Made by a program: the position numbers and the translations under genes. Below the pieces are notes generated by a model. It was not told the origin of the DNA. It ran no database searches and was given only the letters and a program-made list of their open reading frames with translations. DNA of 64,000 bases from Aminivibrio pyruvatiphilus (GTDB lineage: Bacteria; Synergistota; Synergistia; Synergistales; Aminobacteriaceae): the NCBI RefSeq assembly GCF_004366815.1, contig NZ_SORI01000013.1:23274-87273 (forward strand). The letters are read 5' to 3'. This document shows positions 16,538 through 25,605 of this stretch, in pieces (positions within the stretch are counted from its first letter, which is position 1; each line of letters begins with the position of its first letter).

Positions 16538-17827
16538 ATGGACTGGTTCTTTCCTGAAGGATTGTATACGCTGGCGATGGTGGGGAGCTTTGTCTTCGGG
16601 GCGTTTGCCCTGAAGCTCCCCATTGCCGTCGCCCTGGCAGCAGCCGCGGTCGTGGGAGCCCTCGCCGCAGGGGAAGGATTCCCCGTCCGGCATTTTGTCG
16701 AGGGAACCTTCGGATATCTCGATACCATCCTCATCATTGCCACGGCCATGATTTTTATGAAGTCCGTCCAGAAGACGGGGCTCCTTGAGAGCCTGGCCGC
16801 CCGGGTCATCCGCACGTTCAGAACAAAGCCCCTCCTTCTCAGCCTCGGACTTATGTTCATCATCATGGTTCCCGGCATGATCACCGGGTCTTCAACCGCC
16901 GCCGTCCTCACCACGGGGGCCCTGGTCGCTCCGGTCCTGATCAAGTTAGGCGTTCCAGCCGTAAAGACTGCGGCGGCCATCGCCATGGGAGCCATCTACG
17001 GCATGATCGCCCCTCCGGTGAACATTCCCGCCATGATCATCGGCGGCGGCATCGACATGCCCTACGTGGGCTTCGCCCTGCCTCTTCTTGTCTGTACCGT
17101 TCCGCTGGCGATCTTTTCCGCCCTTGTCCTTGTCTACCCCCACCTGAAAAAAGGTGCCGGGGATGAAAACGCCCTCGAGGAAGAACTGCAGCGGATGGAG
17201 GCAATTCCCCTCACCGTCAGGCTTGTCTTTCCGGTGATTCTTCTCGCCGTCCTTATGACGGGCGAGCAGTTTCTTCCCGGGATCTGGCCGCCCCTCGGCA
17301 TGCCCGTGAATTTCCTTCTCGCCGCCCTTTCCGCTCTTTTCACCGGCAGACGGCTGAATTTTATCGAAGCCTCCCGGGAAGCCGTTAACGACGCCATCCC
17401 TGTGCTCGGAATCCTGATGGGGGTGGGCATGTTCATCCAGATAATGACCCTCACCGGTGTCCAGGGATTCATCGTGGTATCCGTCCTCGCTCTGCCGGCA
17501 TGGCTCATGTACCTCGGCATGGCCACTTCGATTCCCCTTTTCGGAGCAGTGTCGGCCTTCGGTGCGGCTTCGGTCCTGGGGGTTCCCTTTCTCCTCGCTC
17601 TTCTCGGACAGAATGAAATCATGGTCGGCTCGGCGCTCAGCCTTCTTGCGGGCCTCGGCGACCTCATGCCTCCCACGGCCCTGGCGGGTATTTTCGCCGC
17701 ACAGGTCGTCGGCGAGGAAAACTATTTCAGGGTGCTGAAGTTCTGCATCGTGCCGGCGGTGGTTACCGCCGGGTGGGCCGTCGTGGTGATCCTCAACGCG
17801 AACACCGTGATGGGCTACCTGCCATAG
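16538..17827 (+). CDS. dctM: TRAP transporter large permease-like protein (DctM family)
   Basis: 429 residues with about 12 membrane segments and the DctM-type core MITGSSTAAVLTTGALVAP, GAIYGMIAPPVNIPAMIIGG in the first half and a matching second half (LLAGLGDLMPPTALAGIF). DctM proteins carry out ion-coupled uptake of organic acids using a DctP receptor and a DctQ small subunit. Neither DctP nor DctQ is adjacent; instead there is a secreted 183-aa protein upstream and a 47-aa membrane protein downstream. Substrate unknown; the downstream M14 deacylase suggests an amide or acyl-amino acid product. Confidence 0.88.
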   Translation: MDWFFPEGLYTLAMVGSFVFGAFALKLPIAVALAAAAVVGALAAGEGFPVRHFVEGTFGYLDTILIIATAMIFMKSVQKTGLLESLAARVIRTFRTKPLLLSLGLMFIIMVPGMITGSSTAAVLTTGALVAPVLIKLGVPAVKTAAAIAMGAIYGMIAPPVNIPAMIIGGGIDMPYVGFALPLLVCTVPLAIFSALVLVYPHLKKGAGDENALEEELQRMEAIPLTVRLVFPVILLAVLMTGEQFLPGIWPPLGMPVNFLLAALSALFTGRRLNFIEASREAVNDAIPVLGILMGVGMFIQIMTLTGVQGFIVVSVLALPAWLMYLGMATSIPLFGAVSAFGAASVLGVPFLLALLGQNEIMVGSALSLLAGLGDLMPPTALAGIFAAQVVGEENYFRVLKFCIVPAVVTAGWAVVVILNANTVMGYLP

Positions 17828-17839
17828 GAGGAAACGGAC

Positions 17840-17983
17840 ATGACATACGTTTACAGGGCAATCGTCCTCTTCATTCTTCTTCTGGTAGTGATCTGCCAGT
17901 TTCGGGAGAAGGACTTCTGGAAACAGGCCACGGCGGCGCTCGTGGTCATTCCGCTGGTCCTTCGCCTGCTGATGATCAAGTAG
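17840..17983 (+). CDS. 47-residue membrane protein
   Basis: Small ORF with RBS TAGGAGGAAA nine bases before ATG and 12 bases after the permease stop. The product begins MTYVYRAIVLFILLLVVICQ and ends LVVIPLVLRLLMIK: two hydrophobic segments joined by a charged turn (FREKDFWKQ). It is followed 13 bases later by the deacylase gene, so the spacing shows a genuine translated gene in the operon. It may act as a minimal DctQ-like subunit or stabilising partner of the permease. Function is inference; existence as a gene is well supported by RBS, spacing and hydrophobic pattern. Confidence 0.75.
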   Translation: MTYVYRAIVLFILLLVVICQFREKDFWKQATAALVVIPLVLRLLMIK

Positions 17984-17996
17984 GGAGGGAAGGAAG

Positions 17997-19130
17997 ATGA
18001 AGCTGAAAGGAACACCCTTCACCGCATTGCTCCTTCTCGCCCTGGCCCTCGGCCTCTCGGCCCTTGCCGCGGTGCAGTTCCGGGCCATGTGGGCCGATGA
18101 TCTCTTCGTCCCCGCCCCGGGCTTCGAGAAGCATCTGCTTTCTGAATGGTTCGGAGGGATCAAGGACACCCCGGCTGATACTCCTGTCTACATCCAGGAA
18201 GGAGCGGAATCCGGCGGGACCGTGCTGATCCTCGGAGGTACCCATCCCACGGAGCCGGCGTCCATGATGACGGCAACCCTGTTCCTCGAACGGGCAAAGG
18301 TCACGAAGGGGCGCCTGATCGTCATTCCCCAGGCGAACATCATGGGCTTCACCCACAACTCCCCCCAGGAAGCCCATCCCCGGAGCATCTCCTTCACCGC
18401 CGCAGACGGGAGCACACGGACGTTCCGCTTCGGATCCCGCCTGACCAACACCGTCCACGAATGGCCCTCCCCCGACATCTACATTCACCCTGCCTCGGGG
18501 CAGAAGCTGCCCGGCAAGGAGCGGGGCAACCTCAACAGGTGCTACCCCGGCGTTCCCGACGGATCGCTCACGGAACGCCTCGCCTATGCTCTCACGGAGC
18601 TTGTCCGAAAGGAAAAGGCCGATCTTTCCTTCGACCTTCACGAGGCTTCCCCTGAATACCCGGTGGTGAACGCCATCGTGGCCCATGAACGGAGCATGGA
18701 GCTTGCCGCCATGGCCGCCATGGATCTGGAAGGAAAGGGGATTCCCATCCGCCTGGAGCCTTCGCCGAAGAACCTGCGGGGGCTGACCCACCGGGAGTGG
18801 GGCAACTACACCGAGACTATGCCGATCCTCATGGAAACCGGAAATCCCGTCCAGGGAAGACTCCGGGGAAGGACGGACGAACGGCTCGCCCTCACCGGTA
18901 TCGACAAGGCCTACGTCAAGGCCTTCGCCCTCGGGAGGCTTTACATCCCCTACGACGGAAAACAGACCATGGAATACAGGGTGGGACGGCATGCCGAATC
19001 CATCCTCGCCTTTCTCGACAACCTCGACATCCTTTTCGAGGAGAGAGCGGTGTTTGTCGAGGGAATTCCCAGCCTCGCCGATCTCGAAGAAAAGGGTGTG
19101 GGATTTTTCCTGACCCCTGCAAAACAATAA
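17997..19130 (+). CDS. exported M14-type metallo-deacylase (succinylglutamate desuccinylase / aspartoacylase family)
   Basis: 377 residues with an N-terminal signal anchor (FTALLLLALALGLSALAAV). Zinc ligands of the family are seen as H and E in GGTHPTEPA (about 80-88) and H in SFDLHEA (about 219); a glutamate in PILMETGNP is a candidate catalytic base. Family members cleave amide bonds of N-acyl amino acids or act as carboxypeptidases. The predicted location is periplasmic or membrane-anchored, unlike cytoplasmic AstE. It belongs to the TRAP-like operon, so it could process a substrate before or during uptake. RBS AGGGAGGGAAGGA precedes ATG 17997. Confidence 0.85.
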   Translation: MKLKGTPFTALLLLALALGLSALAAVQFRAMWADDLFVPAPGFEKHLLSEWFGGIKDTPADTPVYIQEGAESGGTVLILGGTHPTEPASMMTATLFLERAKVTKGRLIVIPQANIMGFTHNSPQEAHPRSISFTAADGSTRTFRFGSRLTNTVHEWPSPDIYIHPASGQKLPGKERGNLNRCYPGVPDGSLTERLAYALTELVRKEKADLSFDLHEASPEYPVVNAIVAHERSMELAAMAAMDLEGKGIPIRLEPSPKNLRGLTHREWGNYTETMPILMETGNPVQGRLRGRTDERLALTGIDKAYVKAFALGRLYIPYDGKQTMEYRVGRHAESILAFLDNLDILFEERAVFVEGIPSLADLEEKGVGFFLTPAKQ

Positions 19131-19246
19131 AGATATTTCCTGTACAATAGAAGGCGGGGTGATTCCCGGAGGAGTCACTGAACGGGCAGCGGCAGGCTTA
19201 TCCTTGCGGAGAACCATGAACACACATTACTAGGGAGGTGTTTACA

Positions 19247-20962
19247 GTGAGAAAAAGTATCATGGCACTGGTTGTTCTTGCTCTTGTTCTGGCGGCGGGT
19301 TCCGCCTTCGCGGCGGACGTGAAGGAGGTTTACTCCAAAAACGGCATGGTGTCCTCGGCCCACGAACTTGCGTCAAAGGCCGGCGTGGAGATTCTGCAGA
19401 AGGGCGGCAACGCCATTGATGCGGCCATCGCCACCATGCTCGCCCTCAACGTGGTGGAGCCCAACGCATCCGGCATCGGCGGCGGCGGATTCTCCACCAT
19501 CCGGTTCGCCAAGACCGGCGAGGTGGTGGAGCTCGACTACCGTGAAGTGGCTCCCCTGTCCGCCACGAAGGACATGTACGCTTCCGAGGCTTCCAAGAAA
19601 GCCAAGGAATCGGTCCTCGGCGGCAAGTCGGTGGGCGTCCCCGGTATCGTGAAGGGGATCTTCACCGCCCTTGACAAGTACGGCACCATGTCCTTCGCCG
19701 AAGTGGCCGCTCCCGCAATACGGCTGGCAGAGGAAGGCTTCGAGGTTCATCCCATGCAGACCCAGATCATCACCGATGAGTTCGAGAAGCTGAGCAAGTA
19801 CAGCCCCGACAGCGCCTTCCTTCCCGGCGGCCTTCCCGCTGAGACCGGCTCCGTCCTGAAGCAGCCCGAACTTGCCAAGGCCTTCAGACTTCTGGCAAGC
19901 GACGGGCCCGACGCCTTCTACAACGGCCCTATCGGTGAAGCCCTTGTGGCGGCTGTCAACAACAGCGGCGGAAAGATGAGCATGGAGGATCTCAAGGGGT
20001 ACAAAATGATCGTCCAGAAACCCGTCCACGGAACCTACCGGGGCTACTCCATCTATTCCACTCCCCCGGCATCCAGCGGCGGTACCCATATCGTCCAGCT
20101 TCTCAACATCATGGAGAACTTTCCCGTGAAGTCCCTGAAGCACAATTCTCCCGACTACCTCCATCATCTCGCCGAGGCCATGAAGATGGTCTTCGCCGAC
20201 CGGCAGAAGTACATGGCCGACACGGCCTTCGTCAATGTTCCCCTTGCGGGGCTGGCGAGCAAGGAATACGCGAAGGAACTGGCGGGAAAAATCCGCCGCT
20301 ATGACGTCATGAAGGATGTTCCCGCAGGCGACCCCTGGCCCTACAATGATGCCGGGAAGAAGGCCTATCTCGGCGGCGGCGGAAACCAGCACATTTCCAC
20401 CAGCTCCTTCTCCGTCGTGGATGCGGAGGGCAACATCGTCGCTTCCACCAACACGGTGAACTACTTCTTCGGGTCCGGAGTGATCGTCCCCGAGTTCGGC
20501 TTCGTTCTGAACAACGAAATGGACGACTTTTCCCAGGATCCCAACAGCGTCAACGCTCCCGAACCCGGGAAGAGACCCCTTTCCTCCATGTCGCCCACCA
20601 TCGTTCTCGATCCCGAAGGACGTCCCTTCATGACCATCGGGGCGGCCGGAGCCATGCGCATCATCACCGCCGTGAGCCAGATCGTCATGAACGTGGTTGA
20701 CTTCGGCATGTCCATGGACCAGGCCATCGAACAGCCCCGCATCTTCAATCCCGCCGGGGGCGGCAAGGCCGGCAAGCTCCTTATCGAGGAAGGCATCGAC
20801 CCCTCCACAGCCGACTACCTGAAGCTCAGGGGGCATGATCTCGAAATCAGGCCCTTCGGCGGATACTTCGGCACGGCCCAGGGCATTCTCTTCGACCACA
20901 CGAAAAACAGGATGAACGGCGGAGCCGACAGCAGGCGCCTCGGCGTTCCCGTGGGCTACTAG
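19247..20962 (+). CDS. ggt: gamma-glutamyltransferase (Ntn-hydrolase)
   Basis: 571 residues with signal peptide (SIMALVVLALVLAAGSAFAAD). Family blocks: GNAIDAAIATMLALNVVEP, SGIGGGGF, DYREVAP, GVPG, and the autoprocessing region STSSFSVVD, whose threonine should become the nucleophile of the small subunit; then VNYFFGSG, LNNEMDDFS and SSMSPTIV. It transfers or hydrolyses gamma-glutamyl groups in the periplasm. The usual PGGS.I oxyanion loop appears as GAAGAMRI, so one of the two glycines is replaced. Start GTG 19247 after GGGAGG; GTG 19238 overlaps the RBS. Next-door poly-gamma-glutamate genes suggest a CapD-like role is possible. Confidence 0.93.
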   Translation: MRKSIMALVVLALVLAAGSAFAADVKEVYSKNGMVSSAHELASKAGVEILQKGGNAIDAAIATMLALNVVEPNASGIGGGGFSTIRFAKTGEVVELDYREVAPLSATKDMYASEASKKAKESVLGGKSVGVPGIVKGIFTALDKYGTMSFAEVAAPAIRLAEEGFEVHPMQTQIITDEFEKLSKYSPDSAFLPGGLPAETGSVLKQPELAKAFRLLASDGPDAFYNGPIGEALVAAVNNSGGKMSMEDLKGYKMIVQKPVHGTYRGYSIYSTPPASSGGTHIVQLLNIMENFPVKSLKHNSPDYLHHLAEAMKMVFADRQKYMADTAFVNVPLAGLASKEYAKELAGKIRRYDVMKDVPAGDPWPYNDAGKKAYLGGGGNQHISTSSFSVVDAEGNIVASTNTVNYFFGSGVIVPEFGFVLNNEMDDFSQDPNSVNAPEPGKRPLSSMSPTIVLDPEGRPFMTIGAAGAMRIITAVSQIVMNVVDFGMSMDQAIEQPRIFNPAGGGKAGKLLIEEGIDPSTADYLKLRGHDLEIRPFGGYFGTAQGILFDHTKNRMNGGADSRRLGVPVGY

Positions 20963-20998
20963 GTCCGGCGCGAAAATCCGGAACCGGAACGGAACTGT

Positions 20999-21040
20999 GA
21001 GAGGCGGGACCGCGGAAGCGGTCCCGCCTCTCCTCTTTTT
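20999..21040 (+). terminator. terminator after ggt
   Basis: GAGAGGCGGGACCGC and its perfect reverse complement form a 15-bp stem with a GGAA loop (20999-21032), followed by CTCTTTTT. Confidence 0.95.
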
Positions 21041-21079
21041 GAAAGCTCTGGTACAATGGGCGGCGGAGGAGGGGGTTCC

Positions 21080-21742
21080 ATGAACACGAAGCAGCTTGCG
21101 TCCATGATCGACCATACCCTGCTGAAACCCGACGCCCGGGTTGATGATATCAGGCGCCTCTGTGAAGAGGCGAAAGAGTACGGATTCGCCTCGGTGTGCG
21201 TCAACGGATCATTCGTGGAGACGGCGGTCCGGGAGCTGAAGGGCTCCGGGGTGAAGGTCTGCGCGGTGATCGGCTTCCCCCTGGGCGCCTGTTCGAGCGA
21301 AACGAAGGCCTTCGAGGCCCGGGAGGCGGCCGCCCGGGGAGCGGAGGAGCTCGACATGGTCGTCGCCGTGGGGCGCCTCCTCGCCGGTGATGAAGACTAT
21401 GTCCGGGAGGACATCCGCAACGTGGTGGAAGCCGCCGGGAAAGGCGCCCTCGTCAAGGTCATTCTCGAGACCTGCCTCCTGAACGATGAACAGAAGATTC
21501 TCGGCTGCAGGCTGGCGGAGGAGGGGGGAGCCCGCTTCGTGAAGACATCCACGGGATTTTCCTCCGGAGGGGCCACGGCGGACGATATCGCCCTGATGCG
21601 GCAAACGGTGGGCGGCCGCCTCGGCGTCAAGGCATCGGGAGGGATCCGCACCCGCCATGATGCCGAAACCATGATCGCCGCCGGGGCGAACCGCATAGGG
21701 GCCTCGGCCTCGGTGGCCATCTGTTCGGAAGACCGCTCCTGA
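21080..21742 (+). CDS. deoC: deoxyribose-phosphate aldolase
   Basis: 220 residues, usual length. It splits 2-deoxyribose 5-phosphate into glyceraldehyde 3-phosphate and acetaldehyde. Seen: [10 protein letters not shown] at the N-terminus, [15 protein letters not shown], the Schiff-base lysine in RFVKTSTGF and the second lysine in [10 protein letters not shown]. The asparagine usual in DMVINIG is an alanine here (DMVVAVG). ATG 21080 follows GGAGGAGGGGG; ATG 21056 would add a glycine-only leader encoded by the RBS itself. First gene of a seven-gene overlapping operon whose other members are unrelated (poly-gamma-glutamate synthesis), so co-transcription is likely incidental. Confidence 0.95.
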   Translation: MNTKQLASMIDHTLLKPDARVDDIRRLCEEAKEYGFASVCVNGSFVETAVRELKGSGVKVCAVIGFPLGACSSETKAFEAREAAARGAEELDMVVAVGRLLAGDEDYVREDIRNVVEAAGKGALVKVILETCLLNDEQKILGCRLAEEGGARFVKTSTGFSSGGATADDIALMRQTVGGRLGVKASGGIRTRHDAETMIAAGANRIGASASVAICSEDRS

Positions 21743-21757
21743 GGACCCCTTCGTTCC

Positions 21758-22777
21758 ATGGTTTTCAGCGGCGCTGCTGACCGTATACCCATTCGGATTC
21801 TCGTCACGGGGAGCAGGGGAAAAAGCTCCCTGGTCCGCCTGCTGACGGCTGCCCTCGAGGGGGCCGGTGTTCCCTCCGCGGGAAGGATTACAGGCGTACT
21901 TCCCCGGGAGATATCCGGAGGGAAAGAAACGCTTATTCTCCGCTCCGGACCGGGCAGCGTGGAAGAAATGCGGTGGTGGCTCCGTTCCCTGCCCGCTGGG
22001 ATCAGGGGAGCGGTGCTCGAAAACAGCGCCGTGGACCCGGAGCTTCAGGGCCTCGCATGGCGGTGGATGAAGCCGTCCTGCACGGTACTGACCAATGTCC
22101 GTCCGGACCACGAGGAAGTATGGGGCTGCGGAGAGGAGATGGCCGCGGCGGCCCTCTGCGGGGGAATAGGCGGGGGACCCGTCATCCTTCCCAGCTCCGT
22201 GGCGGCCGTGCAGACAGTAAGCCGCCTTCTCCGGATGAAGGGGTGCGATCTGCTGCCCTGCCCCGACGGTGCCGGTTTCAGGGAAACCCATCTTTCTCTC
22301 GTATCCGGAGCCTGCTCCTTTCTGGGGATTGACAGGCAGAAGGGCCTGGGAGCTGCCCGGGAGCTTCCGCCTGATATAGCCGATTTCCGTTTCTTCCGCG
22401 AAGGGAAGGGCATGCTGGCTTCGGCTTTTTCCGCCAACGAGCCCGAATCCACGGAAAGCCTGTTCCGCTTGACCGGATGGGAAAGACAGGAGACCACGGT
22501 GCTCTACAACTCGAGAACGGACCGCGTCGCCAGGCTGCGCTCCTTTCTGCCCTGGCTGTCGGCCCATTCCTGGAAAAGCGTGGCCGTCACGGGAAGCCGC
22601 CCTCTTTTTCTGCCTTCCGGCGCGGCATTCCTTCCCCTTCGGGATTCCGCCGAGCTGGAGGCTTTCATCGCTGCGGAGGGAAAGGTCTTCGGGTGCGGGA
22701 ACGTGGCCGGCGTGCCTCTGGAATATCTTCTCGAGCGGAAAGAACGGGCTGAAGGGGAGGAAAAGACCTTTGACTGA
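21758..22777 (+). CDS. pgsB: poly-gamma-glutamate synthase PgsB/CapB-like ligase
   Basis: 339-residue Mur-ligase-type ATP-dependent amide ligase. The P-loop VTGSRGKSSLVRLL (about 16-29) and the LTNVRPDHEEVWG block (about 111-123) are those of PgsB/CapB, which joins glutamates through gamma-carboxyl groups together with membrane subunit PgsC. Somewhat shorter than Bacillus PgsB (about 390). Begins 15 bases after deoC and overlaps pgsC by 8 bases. The downstream pgsC- and pgsW-like genes confirm the assignment. No pgsA/capA-like gene is present in the window. Confidence 0.85.
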   Translation: MVFSGAADRIPIRILVTGSRGKSSLVRLLTAALEGAGVPSAGRITGVLPREISGGKETLILRSGPGSVEEMRWWLRSLPAGIRGAVLENSAVDPELQGLAWRWMKPSCTVLTNVRPDHEEVWGCGEEMAAAALCGGIGGGPVILPSSVAAVQTVSRLLRMKGCDLLPCPDGAGFRETHLSLVSGACSFLGIDRQKGLGAARELPPDIADFRFFREGKGMLASAFSANEPESTESLFRLTGWERQETTVLYNSRTDRVARLRSFLPWLSAHSWKSVAVTGSRPLFLPSGAAFLPLRDSAELEAFIAAEGKVFGCGNVAGVPLEYLLERKERAEGEEKTFD

Positions 22778-23210
22778 CGGCGATGTGCTCCTGGTTGCCC
22801 TCGGCATAGTCCTGGGGCTGTACCTGTTCCATCGGACCGGGTATTCCCCCGGCGGCATCATCACCCCCGGCTTCCTGGCCATGGAAATGGCCTCGCCCGG
22901 GCGGATCGCGGCCGCTTTCGGCTGCGCCCTGGCTGTTGCCGCCCTCCTTTCCCTTCTCGTCAGGGGAACGGGCATGTACGGCCGCCAGAGAACCGGAGCG
23001 GCCATGCTTCTCGCCCTCGGCCTGAAAGTGATGCTGGGCGACCTGTTTCCTGCCGCGCCGGTCTGGATCGGGTGGGTCATCCCGGGGCTCATCGGCGCCG
23101 ACATGCAGCGCCAGGGGATAATCCCCACGGTGGCTGCGGCGATGGCCTCGGCTTTCGCCGCCTCCCTGGCGGCCGCCCTTCTGCTTTCTATTTCAGGTGT
23201 GTTGCCATGA
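22770..23210 (+). CDS. pgsC: poly-gamma-glutamate membrane subunit PgsC/CapC-like
   Basis: 146-residue integral membrane protein with four to five hydrophobic segments. It has the PgsC features RTGYSPGGIITPGFLAME near the N-terminus and WVIPGLIGADMQRQGIIPT in the second half. It forms the membrane synthase with PgsB. Start TTG 22770 follows GGGGAGG by about ten bases and overlaps the end of pgsB; the stop overlaps the next start in ATGA. Confidence 0.88.
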   Translation: MTDGDVLLVALGIVLGLYLFHRTGYSPGGIITPGFLAMEMASPGRIAAAFGCALAVAALLSLLVRGTGMYGRQRTGAAMLLALGLKVMLGDLFPAAPVWIGWVIPGLIGADMQRQGIIPTVAAAMASAFAASLAAALLLSISGVLP

Positions 23211-24259
23211 AAAACTCTCTTCTTGATGTTCAGCGCGGCTTTTTCCGGAACGCCCGGCTGAGGCTCGTCCTTCTCGCCGTTGTCCTCGGCGCCGCCTGGT
23301 ATTTCGGTGCCGTCAGCACACTGTCGGGGGACGAGCGGAGGCTCTGGGAGAAAGTCCGGGATGCCCAGGAGTACCTTTTTCGGTGGAGGGAGGACCGGGG
23401 TATTTCCCCCGAAGGGGGGACCGACATGGAGAGAACGGGGTTCATCGGCGTGGAATGGAGCCCCCTCACCACCACCCTCGGTCCTCTCGAGGCGAAGCGG
23501 ACCGCCGCTGATCCTCTCTGGGCGGTGTATGCCCTGCGGCGCTTCCGTGCCCTGGGTATCACGAAGGGCGACCGGGTGACGATCTTATCGTCGTCCTCGT
23601 TCCCGGGCCTCGTCTTCTCGATCCTGGCAGCGGCGGAGCACCTGGGCGCGGAGGTTCTGTGGATTCATTCCCTCGGCGCCTCTACCTGGGGGGCCAACAA
23701 TCCGTCCCTCCCCTGGCCCGTGATGGCATCGGTCCTGCGGCAGGGAGGTTTCCTCTCCCGGAAGGCGAACTGGTATACCCTCGGCGGTAGAGGAGAGATG
23801 GGGCTCGATCTCCCCGAGGAGGGAAGAAAAATCCTGGAGGACGCCGCTGCCCGGGAAGGGGTTCCCTTTCTGAAGGCTTCTTCCCTTGCCGGGATGATTG
23901 ATTCAAAGACCGCCCTGGTTGCCGCTTTCGCACCCCGCCTGGCGGTGAGCGTGGGGGGCGGCGCGGCTTCCTTTGCCGGAAACGATTCGGAGTTCCTCCG
24001 GGGAGGGCTTTTTTCTCCCCCGCCGGAGGAGACCGTTCCCTCCGGAGACGGCGTTCTGCAGCGCCTCCTGGCGGAGGGCATTCCCGTGCTCCATTTCCTG
24101 AACATGAAGGAAATGGCCTCTGAAGCGGGCATTCCCTATGACGGTGCCCGGGCTCCCCGGTTCGCCTCTCTGCGGAGCGGCGCCGTGTCGGCGGCCGGCA
24201 TGGCATTTTTCTTTCTCTTCCTGCTGTTCCACAGGCGGTGGGACCGATGGAGACAGTGA
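23207..24259 (+). CDS. pgsW: poly-gamma-glutamate system protein PgsW-like
   Basis: 350 residues anchored by an N-terminal membrane segment (LRLVLLAVVLGAAWYFG) and a C-terminal one (GMAFFFLFLLFHRRW), with a large extracytoplasmic domain between (WSPLTTTLGPLEAKRTAADP, SSSSFPGLVFSILAAAEHLGAE, LGASTWGANNP). This matches my memory of the 'poly-gamma-glutamate system protein' family found beside pgsBC; the biochemical role is not established. ATG 23207 overlaps the pgsC stop; the end overlaps the kinase start by 13 bases. Confidence 0.75.
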   Translation: MKNSLLDVQRGFFRNARLRLVLLAVVLGAAWYFGAVSTLSGDERRLWEKVRDAQEYLFRWREDRGISPEGGTDMERTGFIGVEWSPLTTTLGPLEAKRTAADPLWAVYALRRFRALGITKGDRVTILSSSSFPGLVFSILAAAEHLGAEVLWIHSLGASTWGANNPSLPWPVMASVLRQGGFLSRKANWYTLGGRGEMGLDLPEEGRKILEDAAAREGVPFLKASSLAGMIDSKTALVAAFAPRLAVSVGGGAASFAGNDSEFLRGGLFSPPPEETVPSGDGVLQRLLAEGIPVLHFLNMKEMASEAGIPYDGARAPRFASLRSGAVSAAGMAFFFLFLLFHRRWDRWRQ

Positions 24260-25605
24260 AGGGCCTTCATCCGGCGAGGCAGCTCGCCGCCGCCCTGTTC
24301 TTCCTCCTGCTCTGGACGGCGGCGCAGCAGATATCCACGGCGCCCCTGCTGGCAGCCATCGCCCGCATTCCCGAGACCATGGACAGCGGCGACCTTCTGA
24401 CGGCCGCATCCTTCGTGGTTCTGCTGAACGGACTTCGGGCCATAGCCCTTTACCTCGGATGGTTCCTTGCGGGAAACGGCCTTGCGGGACTTCACCCTTC
24501 CCTCTCTTTCCTCTCCTGGCTGACTCCTGCCGCCGCCATACCCATGACCTATTTCCTTCCTCCCGTCCTCGGCGAGGGAATCCAGCTCCATTTCGGCATC
24601 CCCGCCGTTCTCAGCGTGACGAGTGTTCTCGTGCTCCGGTACCTCACCAGGAACATTTCCGACTGGGCCTACAAATCCATTGCTCTTGCCCTTTTCGTGT
24701 TTTCCTTCCAGTGGCTTGATATCATCCCTTCCCTTACGGTCTGGGGCGCCGGCTGGGGGGAACTCTCCTCGTCGGTGAAGACCGCCGCGGGGATACTCGA
24801 AAGGGAGGGGCTTCTCAACTGGTCGGGAGGTGCCGTCTTCGCCGGACTCTTTCTCTCGGGGGTCCTCACCACCGAGCTCATGGTGACCTACAGTGCCAGG
24901 CTCGCCGACATGGCCCTCCTCAGGGACAGGGAGAACAAGATGGCCCGGCTGAGGGAAGAGAGCCTCAGCAACCGGAGTCTCGTGGAAATGCAGCAGCTTG
25001 TCCACGACCTGAAACGGCCGCTCACCACCATCCTCGGCCTCGGTGACGTCATCGTTTCCGGCAGGGGAGAGGGAAACGCGGCGAGATACGGAACCGTCAT
25101 CTGCGAGGCGGCCCGGTCCATGGAGGAGATGGTCTCCGAGATACTCCACGAGGATTTCAGGAGGCAGGTCTCCATAGGCGACCTGGTGGAATACGTCTTT
25201 ACCCAGATCAGCCCCTTCCCCTGGAGAGAGACTGTGCTGCTGGAGGCGGATCGGCCGGTCCTGAGGGAGATGGTGAAAGTGAACGTGGTGCGCATGTCCA
25301 GAGCGGTGGTGAACCTCCTCGACAACGCGCGGAAGGCGAACCTGCAGGCGGGGGGCGGAAAAATCACCCTGTCCGTGTCCCTGGAGGGCGACAGGGTCAC
25401 CCTCGCCGTGACCGATGAAGGGCCGGGTTTCCCGCAGGACCGGACGTCCGGTTCGGGGTGGAATTCCACGGGGCTCGGACTCCAATACGTTACAATGGTG
25501 GTACACAATCACGGGGGGGTCTTCAGTTCCGCCAACCTTCCGGGAGGAGGAGCCCGGGCGGCGCTGACCCTCGGAAGGTCCGTAAAAGGAAAGGATGAGC
25601 TATGA
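24247..25605 (+). CDS. membrane sensor histidine kinase
   Basis: 452 residues. About six to seven hydrophobic segments fill the first 225 residues, with no large periplasmic loop, suggesting an intramembrane-sensing kinase. The kinase core shows H-box VHDLKRPLTTI, N-box VVNLLDNARKA, G1 VTDEGPGF and G2 STGLGLQYV. Start ATG 24247 lies inside pgsW; a GTG nine bases upstream is possible. It overlaps its response regulator by 4 bases. Because it sits inside the pgs operon it probably senses an envelope or nutritional state linked to polymer production; the signal is unknown. Confidence 0.92.
   Translation: METVKGLHPARQLAAALFFLLLWTAAQQISTAPLLAAIARIPETMDSGDLLTAASFVVLLNGLRAIALYLGWFLAGNGLAGLHPSLSFLSWLTPAAAIPMTYFLPPVLGEGIQLHFGIPAVLSVTSVLVLRYLTRNISDWAYKSIALALFVFSFQWLDIIPSLTVWGAGWGELSSSVKTAAGILEREGLLNWSGGAVFAGLFLSGVLTTELMVTYSARLADMALLRDRENKMARLREESLSNRSLVEMQQLVHDLKRPLTTILGLGDVIVSGRGEGNAARYGTVICEAARSMEEMVSEILHEDFRRQVSIGDLVEYVFTQISPFPWRETVLLEADRPVLREMVKVNVVRMSRAVVNLLDNARKANLQAGGGKITLSVSLEGDRVTLAVTDEGPGFPQDRTSGSGWNSTGLGLQYVTMVVHNHGGVFSSANLPGGGARAALTLGRSVKGKDEL

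Noticed and set aside
21209..23128. 639-codon minus-strand frame over deoC-pgsB-pgsC
   Set aside because: Covers conserved plus-strand genes; composition typical of a shadow frame.
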